Below, piece by piece: positions 43,350 through 56,005 of a stretch of 64,000 bases of DNA (its first letter is position 1; each line of letters begins with the position of its first letter). The stretch is taken from assembly GCA_028829895.1 (NCBI GenBank), contig CM054182.1, positions 17,752,001-17,816,000 on the forward strand, in the 5' to 3' direction. The notes below the pieces were generated by a model that did not search any database, had not been told where the DNA came from, and saw nothing but the letters and a program-made list of their open reading frames with translations. The DNA is from Sinotaia quadrata (Eukaryota > Mollusca > Gastropoda > Architaenioglossa > Viviparidae). Made by a program: the position numbers and the translations under genes.

Positions 43350-45430
43350 GTTTGTGTGTGTTTCGCTCAAAATTGTGTTTCCAAAAAATGTGCAGAAACA
43401 GGTATGATGATCTTTAGCAATATAATATACAAATATTTAATAAAATAGCATTATCAACAAAAGTTATGACTTCACCTTCAAATCAGCAGTAAATACAAAG
43501 GAATACTTAATAGGTGTTTAATTGTATTCTCTCAATGAGCCTATATAAAGAACTCAGTTTCAATTATGACTGACATATGGAAGTGAAAAGTCGCAAGACG
43601 GAAATGCGCCTATGACAGCTCTGGTTCACATGCCTGTCTGTAGCACGTCTGCGCGGTGTCTGTCGCGAACATTGTTGGATTATCGGTCTTGACACTGGGG
43701 CCCCTAACTATTCGCGACTGTCAGCACTCTCCAAGCCGGTCAGGATGGGTGTGTCCTAGGTTTCACGGCGTTAAAGTAATCCCTGCACAAACGACTAATG
43801 GGGCTACGTTCCTGAAGCTTAACAGTTAAGTTTTTACAGATCAAAGCGCCATTGCTTGCCAAGATTTCTGACGTAAGTCTTTGCAGTACGAAATGGTTAT
43901 GTTAATATTGAATATTAATATAATAATCCCATTTCGACGTTCACGACATGAAATTATTCGCAATGCATCAATACACTAACTGGTATGTATTCATTTCATT
44001 TCACCTCAATACACAAGAATGATTTCGCTAATGTGTAAAATACACAATTACCTCCCTTGACCGCAGTAATCGAAACCGTGAAAACGATGCTCGACAGAAA
44101 TAAATTTTGAAAAAAAGTACTTTCAAGGACGAAACCAGACTTTTTTTTTGGGACAAAAATGGTTTAAAATATTTATCAGTGTATTAGTCTTTATTGGGCA
44201 CCTTAGATTAGTTTTAACCCTTTATTAATGTGAAAATATGTAATGTGCAACTCACATTGATAAAATAATTCAATTCACTAAATGGTTCCAAATGGTTCAC
44301 ACCAAATGATGCACACACGATATTGTCACATTAATCAATGTTTCAGACCTTTCTAAGGTGCACACATGAATTTGTTGTATAAACATTTCATCGCTCTTCA
44401 CTCCAGTAGTTTCTAAGTTCAAATCCAAGGAACTCAGAGACAAGCAAGACAGGCAAGTCTTCCTGTTAATATTTCCTGTTCGAAATTAAACTATAGCTAT
44501 CTTATTTTAAGAAAACAACTAAACGTCATATTAAAAGGAACTTTTATTGACCCCCACCTTTCCGCTCTTTACCCCATCGTTTTGCCTTGTAAACCCAACA
44601 CTAAACATTTTAGGGCACAACGTTTAACAGCTTCTGCAGTTCAAGCTGGATGGTTCACACGCACTAATCACCCTTGACCTTGGCCTCGAATTAGTTAGGA
44701 GACCTGGTAGCGCAGGTGAGAGGAGTCCACTTTACTCCAAAGTTCAGGCTGAAGAAATTTACGGTTATTTATAACCGTTTACTAACTCCAGGTAGTTATC
44801 TTCGTGCACATCGACTGGGACGATAAATTTGTTTCGCGTGCTCCAGGCCACTTGTGCATGCTAAAGATCCTAGACAGACGAAAAAAAACCACCGAAAAGT
44901 GCAGACTGAGCAAGAGTTTGGTATCTTGATTCGATCGTTGGTTTATCTGTCACGTGGACAAAGTCCTAGCTTGCTTGGATTATGAACGAATGGGGTGGGG
45001 GGGGGAGAGGGTGTTATATTTTACATGCAAGTGTATCATTTTCTGTTTTGCTTATAATTAATTGCGATATAGCGAACAAGCAAGAGCTCTCACTTTGGTA
45101 AATTGAAAATATATAAACGTGTTACTTTCAATTATCGCCTTAACTTTGTCCTTCATCCATTTTTGAAAATGAGGGTCAAAATCCAATAACGTTTAATAAT
45201 TTTATCGGTCAGCAATTACTGGCATCAATTAAAATATTTAGGTCATGATTTGAATTGTGCGCATTTATGGAAGGGCTTTACAAGTCATGCAGATTCATGG
45301 TTAGAATATGTTCTAGACAACAGGGAATGCTTTACAGTACATACAGAATCGTGTAGTTGTCGTATATTGTATGGTGTGTTTGACAACAATAGGGAATGTT
45401 TTACAGTACATACATAATCGTGTAGTTCTA
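43350..45430. other. Intergenic, mostly unique sequence
   Basis: Unique, with higher GC around 43590-43800 and 44640-44960. These could hold untranslated exons or a promoter of the downstream Toll-like receptor, but nothing decisive is visible. Confidence 0.4.
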
Positions 45431-45459
45431 GTATATTAACCAGTGCCCCAGTGGGACAG

Positions 45460-46020
45460 CCTCACATACATACTCTACGTCAGAGATGGGCGTACGTTAC
45501 ATCAGAAACGGGTATACGTTACTTCAAAAACATACTCACTTTACATCAAACATACACTTTAAATCAGAGACACGTTTACTTTACATCAAACATACACTTT
45601 AAATCAGATACATACATTTACATTAGAAACACGCATACAATAAATCAGAGACACACCTACTTTACATCAAACACACTTTAAATCAGAAACATTTTACGTC
45701 AAACACATACACTTTAAATCAAAGACACACGTAATGTACGCAGGAGACGCGTATAGGGCCCCGTTACAATAGAAGATACAAAGACTCGTCAATGGAGACA
45801 CCATCACTTTACATCAGTAACACTTATACTTTACATCAGTAACACTTATACTTTACATCAGTAACACTTGTACTTTACATCAATAACACTGGTACTTTAA
45901 ATCGGGGGTATCCGTTTTTAATACAAGTGACACACATATACTTTACATCAATAACACTTGTACTTTAAATCGGGGTATCCGTTTTTACACAAGTGACACA
46001 CATACTTTACATCAGACTAT
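45460..46020. repeat. Composite ~25-35-bp minisatellite
   Basis: First units: tttacatcaaacatacactt / taaatcagagacac. Later units: atcagtaacacttatacttt. Confidence 0.88.
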
Positions 46021-46029
46021 ATCGGCATG

Positions 46030-47715
46030 CCTTGGAATGTCGCCTATGCATGCTTACAAACGGATTGTTTTAATCACTATTATAAAATTTCTTTTTTTTT
46101 TTAAAAAAAAGCTCGCTTTCTCTAACTTCAGAAAAGGTTAACAAACAATCTATATCTGATCAAAAAGAGTGAAATTATAATAAACAATTTTTGCTGATTT
46201 ATATACATGATTTTAATTGAATATCCTCTGTAGCCAATTGCTGAAATAACCCTGTGAAGTGGTATAACACTTTCAAGAAAAGCGGTTGACCTTACAATAT
46301 TCAATTGTATTTACGATGTGGGCTGTATTCTTTGTACAATATGCACTATTTTCCATTTGTTGCACACTGAGTTTAGAAGTCTTAGAAAAGCAGGAATGTT
46401 TCATTATGTCGGTTGAAGGAGATAAGGAGTCATGTCCCATTATAGTGTGATAACGTCTACTTGCAAGATGAAGGACGCGACAGAACTACGATCTTGACAT
46501 CAATACAAATTTCAAGCAAACAGTTTGCAACTGTGAACAGCGTTTATAAATATGATAAGAGAATTAAAAGCAATTTATTAGGACATGTGAAAACATGTGA
46601 GATAAAAATGGAATTTTAACCCATATATTCCAAAATTTTATTTTTAGTATAATATTTGTTTTGGGTTTAGATTTAATGTATAAAGTTGGAAAATCATAAT
46701 CTTTTCGCAAGCAGTCATATATTTTGACTTCTGGGGAGTGTTTTAGTGCTGTCCCTCTACAGTTTACACTCTATACAAAGGGGAAATTACTCACTCCCTT
46801 CTTATCTCGTGGCGAGATAAATTTTGACCTGAAATTAGTTATCATGAGGTACGCACTGTCGAAACATGCGGGTGATCTCGAGCCCAGGCACTTGAGTCTT
46901 GGTTGTTTAGGAACTGTTTCAACCCCATCCACTTCCGGTGGGAAATGTCGAGCTGAACTGCGATCATAAATATTCTAGACATTTGAATGAATATAAAGTA
47001 CTAATTAATATTATATACATGTAAAAAGCAACATTTAATTTTGAGTTCAAATTATTTATCATGTTCATAGAGTCGAAATGACATTTCAACTGGTTTATTT
47101 ATCAAGTTACGTCAGACATTTCACTCAGATGATGATGATGATACTACTACTACTACTACTATAGAGAATGTATGATGTGCTTAACCATTGTCGGCTTCAC
47201 GCGCTGAGCGAAAATTTAAAACCCAACATAATCACTACAAAAGTGAATAATAGATTGACATGAAATATCATTAGTTTATTATAATGGATACAGCATTGCA
47301 AATAGTATGAAAGCCAGTGCATCAACGGAAACATAAAATGTCGTGGGTATACCAATTGTTAGAACTCGAGGGAAGGGTGAGTTTTAATATTCATTTGAAT
47401 CAAGTATTTTAAGTCTCGGATATTGTTAGGGGGTATGATAAATCCTTACGCTTTTATTTTCAAGGAGATGTTTCGAGGGAGTCTGAAAACGATCGGAGTT
47501 GTCAGCAACATGTAAATAGTGCCATACAGACTTTTGAGTCCATTTCCAGTGAGGGATGACGAGCCGAGTGTGGACATTGTGAAGTGAAGCGTAAAGTTAT
47601 TGGAAGCCAGTGTAGTTTGTCGGGCATATGTGTTACGATCACATTTGTACAACGCGTGAGGCATTTTTCGAAACTTATCAAATTTGGTCACAAGACCTTT
47701 AGGAGAGTTATTTAC
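46030..47715. other. Intergenic stretch without recognisable gene
   Basis: Mostly unique. Includes a short (gat)n/(act)n tract near 47130-47160. Small open frames lack recognisable domains. Confidence 0.45.
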
Positions 47716-47760
47716 TTAATTATGGGAAGCGCTTCCGGTCTGGGCCGATTTCGCATAGAG
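47716..47760 (+). repeat. Dispersed CTTCCGG motif, copy 3
   Basis: TTATGGGAAGCGCTTCCGG followed by tctgggccgatttcgcat. Immediately followed by the 72-bp array. Confidence 0.75.
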
Positions 47761-48330
47761 GGTTACAGTAATGGAATTTTCTTTTGTAGAACTGGTGACA
47801 AACAAGTCAAGATCTTGTGACAAAACCTTTAGGAGGATTACAGTAATGGCATTTTCTTTTATAGAACTAGTGACAAACAAGTGTTTTGGTGACAAAACCT
47901 TTAAGAGGGTTACAGTAATGGCATTTTCTTTTATAGAACTAGTGACAAACAAGTGTTTTGGTGACAAAACCTTTAAGAGGGTTACAGTAATGGCATTTTC
48001 TTTTATAGAACTAGTGACAAACAAGTGTTTTGGTGACAAAACCTTCACGAGGGTTACAGTAATGGCATTTTCTTTTGCAGAGCTAGTAAAAAATACGTGT
48101 TTTTTGGCGACAAGACATTTAGGAGGGTTACAGTAATAACATTTTCTTTTCTAGAACTAGTGATAAACACGTGTTTTTGAAATCTTTCGAAGCGCCTGTT
48201 AAACAGGGTTGCATTACAGTAGTGAAGTTATATAGAACTAGTGACAAAAATGTGTTTTGATGACAAGATTTTCCGAAGTCTAAACGGTTACAGTAATAGA
48301 GTTTTTCTAGAACTAGTGGAAAATAAGTGT
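47761..48330. repeat. 72-bp minisatellite, about 8 copies
   Basis: ttacagtaatggcattttct recurs at 47763, 47838, 47910, 47982 and 48054, then in diverged copies. Since 72 is a multiple of three, both strands show ~110-120-codon frames that are repeat artefacts. Confidence 0.96.
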
Positions 48331-48374
48331 TTTAGTGGCTTCCATTGAATGATAATGCAGAGAGCTGATTTTTC

Positions 48375-48640
48375 TTAGCTCAATAATGGATGATCTCCAT
48401 TAGTTCTTAGATTATCTCCCTTAGCTATGTATAAGATGATCTCCCTTGGTTTTGTATAAGACGATCTCCCTTAGTTCGTATAAGTTGATCCCCTGTATAG
48501 GATGATCTCAATAGTTTTGCATAAGGTTATCTCCCTTAGCAATTCTGTGTAAGATGATCTCCCTTAGGAGTTTTGTTTAAGATGATCTCCCTTAGTAGTT
48601 CAGAATAAGATGATCTCTCTTGGTTCTGTAGAAATACCGA
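48375..48640. repeat. ~35-bp minisatellite, about 8 copies
   Basis: Units contain agatgatctcccttag and ttctgtata. Confidence 0.9.
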
Positions 48641-48781
48641 TATTGTCCCATTTTACAGAGAAACTTTTTTTCTGAATATCTAGCTTTGACAAGTTTTTCA
48701 TCTTCATTTATTCAGATTTTCATTCCACCCTCAGTCACAATGAATCTACAGGACAAAAGCACACAGAGTTAAGTGGTTTAT

Positions 48782-49130
48782 TCAAACAAAATGTAATACA
48801 CACATCCAAAGGAGGCTTAGCACTCGTTTCAACTTTATTTTTAAAAAATCTTGGGGATTATCTGTGTCTAAATTTTCTTGATTGATAATTCTATGTGCGT
48901 TAGTAAGTATTTCATTTAGTATGAAAGTTGTAAAGATAATTTGAACAGCACCCTGTTTTATTTTAGCTGTCAGAAGAATGTCAAGGTCGATTGTGTCAAA
49001 GGCTGCAGATATGAAGTAAATAAAGAAAACAATTGTTTCCCTTACCGAGGGTTGTGTCAAGGGCTGCAGATATGAAGGAAATAAAGAATACAATTGCTTC
49101 CCTTATCGAGGGTTGTGTCGCTGCACTTCC
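48782..49130 (-). pseudogene. Reverse transcriptase relic of a LINE-type element
   Basis: A minus-strand frame contains SAAFDTIDLDILLTAK, resembling the non-LTR RT motif (K/A)AFDTVDHDILL, preceded by REAIVFF/IYFI-like residues. The region upstream on the minus strand (49010-49120) is a ~70-bp tandem duplication that disrupts the frame. The rest of the RT domain, including the catalytic YADD block, is not present. A fragment only; no activity expected. Confidence 0.5.
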
Positions 49131-49139
49131 TGTACACAA

Positions 49140-49300
49140 ACTGATGTGGGTTATATAAATTATTATTTGTTTTTAGATTCCTTAACTGTATGAGAACCGA
49201 TGTGGATTATATAAATTATTTTTTTTAGATTCCTTAACTGTATGAGAACTATTTTGAATTACATAAATTATTATTTATTTTTAGATTCCTTAACTGTCCG
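49140..49300. repeat. ~55-bp tandem repeat, 3 copies
   Basis: ttatataaattattattt and tagattccttaactgt recur. Confidence 0.85.
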
Positions 49301-49429
49301 AGAATTGACGCGTTATTTACAATAAATAGAAAACATAGGGATAGGTCTGTATCAATTTTCGTTTTAGTCTAAGGACGATTCCCACCGACTCTCCATCCCC
49401 AGAAACGTTTACCACAACATCTTTATATT

Positions 49430-49768
49430 ATACCTAGAAAATAACCAGATGATAGATACATTAAGAATGAATGTGAAAAACAATCAGATCTAAAAAAATC
49501 ATTAAGAATGAATGTGGAAACTAACCAGATGGTAATGAATCATGAAGAATGAATGTGGAAATTAACCAGCTGATAATTATTAAGAATTAATATGGAAATT
49601 AATGAGATGGTCCCGAATCATTAAGAATGAATGTAGAAATTGACCAGCTGGTAATGAATTATAAAGAATGAATGTAGAAATTAACTAGATGGTACGGAAT
49701 CATTAAGAATGAATGTGGAAATTAACTAATTGGTAATTAATCATAAAGAATGAATGTAGAAATTAATT
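49430..49768. repeat. ~41-bp minisatellite, about 8 copies, ending in (GT)n
   Basis: Units contain cattaagaatgaatgtgg and aaattaaccagatggta; a (gt)n tract follows at 49771-49812. Confidence 0.9.
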
Positions 49769-49769
49769 G

Positions 49770-49801
<32 letters not shown>

Positions 49802-49884
49802 TTGTGTGTGTGGGAGATTCTAACCAGCCGTATCTTTTACTTTCTAGATCATCATTTGACTCTTTAGTGGGGGGGTTGGAGTGG

Positions 49885-50080
49885 GAATTTGCAACATCAC
49901 TATTCATTCGTTTGGCCAGGAAAATAATTTCATAAAGGGCACAGTTGAAGTGCATTTGCGACATCACAATGAACTTGTTTCTTCAGGAAAATAATTTCAA
50001 AAAGTGACAGTTGAAGTGTATTTGCGACATTACTATGAACTCGCTTGTCGAGGAAATTAAGTTTTAAAAGGCGAAGTTGA
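49885..50080. repeat. ~68-bp tandem repeat, about 3 copies
   Basis: tttgcgacatcacaatgaac and gaggaaaataatttca recur just upstream of the Toll-like receptor 5' UTR exon. Confidence 0.8.
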
Positions 50081-50304
50081 ACTAATGTTATGACAGAGCA
50101 TTACTGTCAGATATCACTGTTAGTGCTTTTGATGACCGGGTAAGTTCAGCAATACGAATTTTTATTTAATGAACTTAATTTAAGTTGTTTTTGTAAATAT
50201 AACTGTTTAGTCGTGAAATTAATAAACTGATTAGTCTGTGATGTCCAGTCTTTTATCGTTGCATCCTACATTTGATTGAAATGAAACATTTTGAACTGTT
50301 CCAG

Positions 50305-52675
50305 AGTCATGTCGGCCTTGATGCTCACCATTGGCGTTGTTATGTTGCGATGGGTTACGTCATTTCCAGCCACAGTTCCGTGTGGAAAATGCACGTGCAG
50401 CGATAAGTTGGTGAACTGCTCTGGGCGTTATCTGACCAGCGTACCGACTGGACTTCCTAACGACACTGTCAGTCTCAATCTCAGTTACAACTTTATAAGC
50501 GATTTGTCAGGAGACGTACTGGCTCAATATTGTTCTCTTCAAGTCCTTGACCTTTCATACAATCGTATTTCCAGCCTTAATGTCGACGTCTTTGTCGGGC
50601 TGGAAAGTCTCCAGTGGCTGAATTTGTCCTGGAATAATTTGTTACTTAGCGACGACGCGTATCCGTCGGGCGTGTTCAGTCCTCTAAACGGCTCGCTGGT
50701 CGACCTTCGATTGAACGGAAATACGAACACGTCGGGGGCTTACAATCTGACATATCCTGACTCAGCCCTTTCCAGTCTTACTTCATTGCAAACTTTGTAT
50801 ATAGACGGCTTACCAGACGTTAACTTTGGACCAGGTTTCGCCAGTTTGACTAACCTTACAACCCTCAATGTCCTTGGCCTGGATGTGGGTTTCTGTGATC
50901 TGACAAACCTCACAAACGAAACATTTGTGAGTCTCCCGCAATCTTTGACACTTCTGAACTTGACAGATTGCAAACTGAACCTCGTGGAAGCCGACGCGTT
51001 CAGACCGTTAAGAAACCTGCATACACTGGATCTGTCGTACAACATTCATCTCGGCTTTCACAAACTTGGAAATGCATTCTATGGCTTACAAGGGTCAAGG
51101 CTGCGCGAGCTGTATGTTAATAACATCATACATCCCTATGCTATGTGCGTTATTGTAGGTGAAGAAGACACGCGCTATTTTAAGAATACGAGTCTCGAGG
51201 TCATCCATGCCCGATACAACCGGATAGAAATTTTCGATCAACATGCTTTGGACAACATGCCGGACACGCTAAAATATGTCTACGTCACAGGTAATCGCTT
51301 TGGTTTCGGGAACTATTTTCTAGATTTCGTTAAACTGGTCAATGTTCTTTATGTCAGGAATGATGGCAGTCTCTTTGCACCCTCCCCCCCTGACAGTTAC
51401 CCTTGGCCAATGCTGTCCAGCGATGGCTCCGAGGGCTGCAAGGACACGTGTAAAGTGAGTGTCGAGAGGGCGCTGTTAGATGTGTCCTCAGTCAGAGCCG
51501 TTTCCATGGGAACACCACCGCCAATCGTTTATACTTTGCCGCCCAAAATGACGGACTACGTGTCGCGCTGGAACCAGCTTCATTACAAATTGTTGGAGAT
51601 CCAGTTCGACCCGCGCAACAGTCTTCAAAGACTTGACCTTAGCAGCAACCTGCTAGCTACTTGGATTGGCCCAATCACAGGCCTCCATAATCTGACGTCA
51701 TTAAACCTTGGGAACAATTTCGCCCACGACTGTTCACTCAGCTTTTTTCAGACGTTTCCTTCCTTAGTGGAGCTGAATGTGGAACGGAATTATCTGCGAC
51801 TCATAATTCAAAATGACACGGATGGAAAGTTTTTTGGACCATTACACAAACTGGAAACACTGAACCTGAATTCAAATGACATCAATCAAATTCCTTTTGA
51901 CATTTTCAAAGGCCTTACGAACCTCAAGACACTCATTTTATCTCACAATGAAATCGTTATTTTTGACGTCAACATCTCCCATATGCAGAATTTGAGCTCT
52001 GTGGACTTGTCATACAACAACATCAAATATCTGTCCAAGTCCATAATGGACCATCTGGACTCTGTTGCTGAGAGAATTTTCCCGAATAATGTTACTCTAA
52101 ACCTGCAATTCAACCCGATTTCCTGCACCTGCCAGCACCTGGACTTTCTCGCCTGGATACAAACTTCTAACGTAATTTTTCCCAAAGGCAACAATTATTC
52201 TTGTCTAATGGCAGATGGCAGCATTAAAACAATGACCAATATATTTGATGTAATTCCTGAGCTCCAGAAATCTTGCACTGACTTCGGTGGCATACTGGTG
52301 GGTGCCGTGACGTGCTGTTTCTGTTTGATTGTCGTCATTGTCTCCGCTCTTATCTATCGGTTTCGATGGAAACTTCGATATCTGTATTATGCCTCTCGGC
52401 TTGCCTATAGACCCGTTCTGGAGGAGGACGCCCGTCATTTTCAATACGACGCCTTTGTGTCCTACTCTACAGAAGATTATGACTTTGTGCACACTCAACT
52501 CGTGCAGCGTCTGGAAACGCGGGCGGGCCTGCGACTGAACGTGCACAACCGTGACTTTATTCCCGGGCGTCCCATACCTAGCAACATCGTGTCTGCCGTC
52601 CACAACAGTCGCCGTGTGTTGGTGGTGTTGACTCAGCACCTTCTGGAAAGTGACTGGTGTGAATATGAGATGCAG
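50305..52675 (+). CDS. Toll-like receptor exon (coding from 50309)
   Basis: The first ATG in frame is 50309 (MSALMLTIG). CTGTTCCAG ends at 50304, four bases before it, an apparent 3' splice site, so a 5' UTR exon probably lies upstream. The exon holds the signal peptide, all leucine-rich repeats, the transmembrane segment and the first ~75 residues of TIR, ending CEYEMQ at donor CAG|GTAAAC. Confidence 0.95.
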
Positions 52676-55387
52676 GTAAACATGTGTTTATGACTCTCGT
52701 GTGTAGTGTATTTTAATTGCACTTGTATGCTTTGTTTTTGTGTATTTGCTTACGTGTTGTGTCTTTTTGTATGATTGTTCACTTACTGATTGTATGACTA
52801 GGCTTACTGGTTAGGTCACTATTTAAAACATTGGGCACTTTTCTGTAACAGAGCAGTGCACAGACGAAAGAGATTTAATTCATAAGAATGAGCATATGTG
52901 ATATTGTTTCAGCAATAGTTATGGGGTTGGCTGATGACATAACACACTTTTGATAGTTTATTTGTAATATTTGTAAGTTATAGCTCAATAGTCGTGAAGT
53001 TAACTGATGACATAACACACTTTTGATAGTTTATTTGTAATATTTGTAAGTTATAGCTCAATAGTCATGAAGTTGACTGATGACATAACACATTTTTGAT
53101 AGTTTATTTGTAATATTTGTAAGTTATAGCTCAGTAATCATGAAGTTGGCTGACATAACACACTTTTGATAGTTTATACATAACACCTGTGAGTGATAGT
53201 CAGACACTGCTAAAAAACTTATTAATTGACACGCGATGCCAATGTTTTGATAAAATATTTTTATAATAATAACAAATTTTTATTGTCACATTTAGAGAGC
53301 ATAAAAAAGTACAAATACGGAAAATAAAATAACACAAATCAGGTGGAATAAACATAGTGACAAGAAAACTATTTAAAAATGTAATAAATGGTCAAATAGG
53401 TCAAGATTTTCAAACAATCTCCGATCCTAATATAGTCTGATCCTGGACCCTATTTTATCCCTGATCCTTATATATTTTCTGTTGTCAGTATTGTTCCTGA
53501 TTCTAGTATTTTCTCTTACCCTGGTATTGTCTTTCTCCTAGTATTTCCTCTTACCCTAGTATTGTCTTTCTCCTAGTATTTTCTCTTACCCGGGTATTAT
53601 CTTTCTCCTAGTATTTTCTTTATTTACTCTGATTAAGATATTGCCCATGGTTCTAGTATTTTTTCTTTTCCTGGTATTGTCTCCATCTTAGTATTTTTAA
53701 AAAATATTTTCTTTATCTACTCTGATTCAAATATTGTCCGTGATCTTTTGTATTTTCTCTTTCTCTAGTGTTGTCCCAGAGCCTAGTATTGTTTATGATC
53801 ATATTACCGCCTCAGATCCTAGTGCCTCAGGTCCTAGTGTCTCTGGCTCTAGTATTGCCTCAGATCCTGTGTCTCATGTGTTAGTGTCTCAGGTCCTAGT
53901 ATCTCTGGCTCTATTATTGCCTCAAATCTTAGTGTCTCAGGTGTTAGTGCCTCAGGTCCTAGTATCTCTGGCTCTATTATTGCCTCAGATCCTAGTGTCT
54001 CAGGTGTTATTGTCTCATGTCCTAGTATCTCAGGTCCTAGTATCTCTGGCCCTATTGTCTTTGGTCCTATTGTTGCCTCATATCCTGGTGTCTTAGGTAT
54101 TATTGTCTCAGGTCTTAGTGTTGCCTCCGATCGTAATTTTTTTTACGCTGTCTCCAAGCTCAAAACGACTTTCAAATATACAATTTGTATATCCTGGCGC
54201 TAAATGGTTCTTTTTGTTTACGACTGACTAAATAAATAAATAAATAATGTAATAGTTTTAACCGCCAGGACGACACGAGGTGAAATGCATGTACACTTCA
54301 GGTTTCTTTTGTTTTTGAGAAAACGTTTGCCTACTTCAATGTTCCTCCATTGTGTGACACACCTCAATTATACAACTGCCGACACATTCCAAAATACACG
54401 GCATAGTTGCACGAATAATCAAATGTATGAACGCTTAACTTTATGACGCATCTGTGTGACACAGCTCATCTGCATAAGTGCACAACTACATGACAATCAG
54501 CAATATGATATGTCACAACTGAAATATATGACACTACAGAATGGCACACAACTCAAATACACTATACAACCGTGAAACAATCAATTCTGCATTTTACACC
54601 GCTCCAATTTAGGACACCAATACAAGCCACAACTACAGGCCACATATAAAGGCCACAATTACAGGACACACACAAAAGCCACAATTACAGGACACAAGTG
54701 AGAAGTAACGAGCAACATTTTAATGAAGCGCCTTTCTCTCAGAAGTTCTACTTTAGCGTCATCTGCTGGCAGAACGATAAACAATAATCGTAAAAGACTA
54801 AAATACTTTTAACATTGTATACCGTAGAAATGAGTTCCTCTCATTGTTGTTTTGATACGGACGACTTCAGATTAACTGTAGTTGTCTCTCGCAGCTACTT
54901 ATACCAAATGGAAGTGTCTTTAAATGTCCAGAATATGACATTAGAATCATTATAGTTTTTAAGTTTTCGAAAGGTAAGGACCAGTGTACTCTGTGTGTAC
55001 GGGATTACAATACTATTGCACGAGAATTAATATATGCCACAGGCTTTGTGTTTTGATAGTTCTATGCAGTATATATCAGCTAATTACTTATAAATATACT
55101 CACAGACACACACGAGATTTTGTAACCAAAATGTTTCGTTCCAAATAAATGAACAAACGTTAGTGACAAGACCATACTTATTGCACGTGCAGATGGCCAC
55201 CATGGAATCTGGACACACTGGACGTGATGTGCTCCTGTTTCTGCTGTATGAGGACATTCCTGAAAGAGTGATGTCACGCCAGGTTCTCTACAACCTCCAG
55301 AACTCCACCTACATCCAGTTCCCACACGACGCCCCTGACAGACTGGAGGACTTCTGGAGGCGACTTGAGCAAGCAATCAGAGACTAA
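50309..55387 (+). CDS. Toll-like receptor, two coding exons
   Basis: Innate immune receptor of the Toll family, predicted at the plasma membrane or endosome and signalling through its TIR domain. Exons 50309-52675 and 55193-55387 join in phase 0 to give 853 residues. Order: signal peptide (about 1-21, MSALMLTIGVVMLRWVTS), LRR N-terminal cysteine motif PCGKCTCSDKLVNC, many leucine-rich repeats (for example LQVLDLSYNRISSLN), a single LRR C-terminal cap (CTCQHLDFLAWI, cysteines to about 656), a transmembrane helix (about 658-683), and a TIR domain (about 712-850) with box 1 YDAFVSY, box 2 RDFIPG and box 3 FW. One C-terminal cysteine cluster marks a single-cysteine-cluster (vertebrate-like) TLR. 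The ligand cannot be inferred. The frame is intact throughout. Confidence 0.96.
52676..55192 (+). other. Toll-like receptor intron within TIR
   Basis: About 2.5 kb. It contains a ~76-bp x 4 repeat (52880-53165, ataacacacttttgatagtt), ~35-bp repeats (53450-53760, agtattttctcttaccc) and a ctcaggtcctagtgtctc array (53800-54130). None resembles the bordering splice sites. Confidence 0.9.
55193..55387 (+). CDS. Toll-like receptor last exon (C-terminal half of TIR)
   Basis: Acceptor CGTGCAG|ATGGCC. Encodes MATMESGHTGRDVLLFLLYE, RQVLYNLQNSTYIQFPHDA and EDFWRRLEQAIRD, then TAA. It supplies the conserved DVLLFLL strand, the YIQFP segment and box 3 FW of TIR. Phase 0 join with the previous exon. Confidence 0.95.
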   Translation: MATMESGHTGRDVLLFLLYEDIPERVMSRQVLYNLQNSTYIQFPHDAPDRLEDFWRRLEQAIRD

Positions 55388-55735
55388 ATATACTGGTACC
55401 AAGAGGTTTGGTCATGTATGCTGAAAATCTCTTTACAGACTTGTGTTAAGGTCAGACTTGAAGAAGTAATTATTTGTCTACTGTAAGCTATATTTGGACT
55501 TGTTCAGATCTAGAAGAGAACCTTTCGCAGATCTAGATTTCGACAAGTTGTTAAAACATTTCTCAAGATCTGTAGCCGCTTAATTTTACATATAGACAAC
55601 CGGCAAAATCTCTCAATCTTGATCTTACCATGTTATAAGTTATAACGCTAAAGATCACTGCATTTTGATTGGATAAAGCCAATACAAAAAAAAATGTTCT
55701 ATTATAAGAATTTCTATCTGAGATAGCAAAATTAA
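55388..55735 (+). other. Probable Toll-like receptor 3' UTR
   Basis: Unique AT-rich sequence after the stop. No canonical AATAAA is close; ataaag-type hexamers occur but the polyadenylation site is not clear. Confidence 0.4.
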
Positions 55736-55744
55736 ATCTCTAGA

Positions 55745-56005
55745 GTGAGACTAGTAATAGCTATCGGGGATAACGAAAATAATAATACCTAAGAATGATA
55801 ACGAAAATATTAATTGCTATCACAGTTAACAAGAATAATAATAGCTATCAGAGATTACGAGAATAATAATATCTATTAGAATTTAGAGATAACGAGAATA
55901 ATAGTAGCTATCAGACATAACGAAAATAATAATAGCAATCAGAGATAACGAGAATAATAATAGTTATCAGAGATAACGATGATAATAGTAGCTATCAGAG
56001 ATAAT
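55745..56005. repeat. ~28-bp minisatellite, about 9 copies
   Basis: Units contain agagataacgagaataataa and tagctatc. Confidence 0.9.

Noticed and set aside
47716..48136. 110-121-codon frames on both strands
   Set aside because: Product of the 72-bp minisatellite, open on both strands at once.
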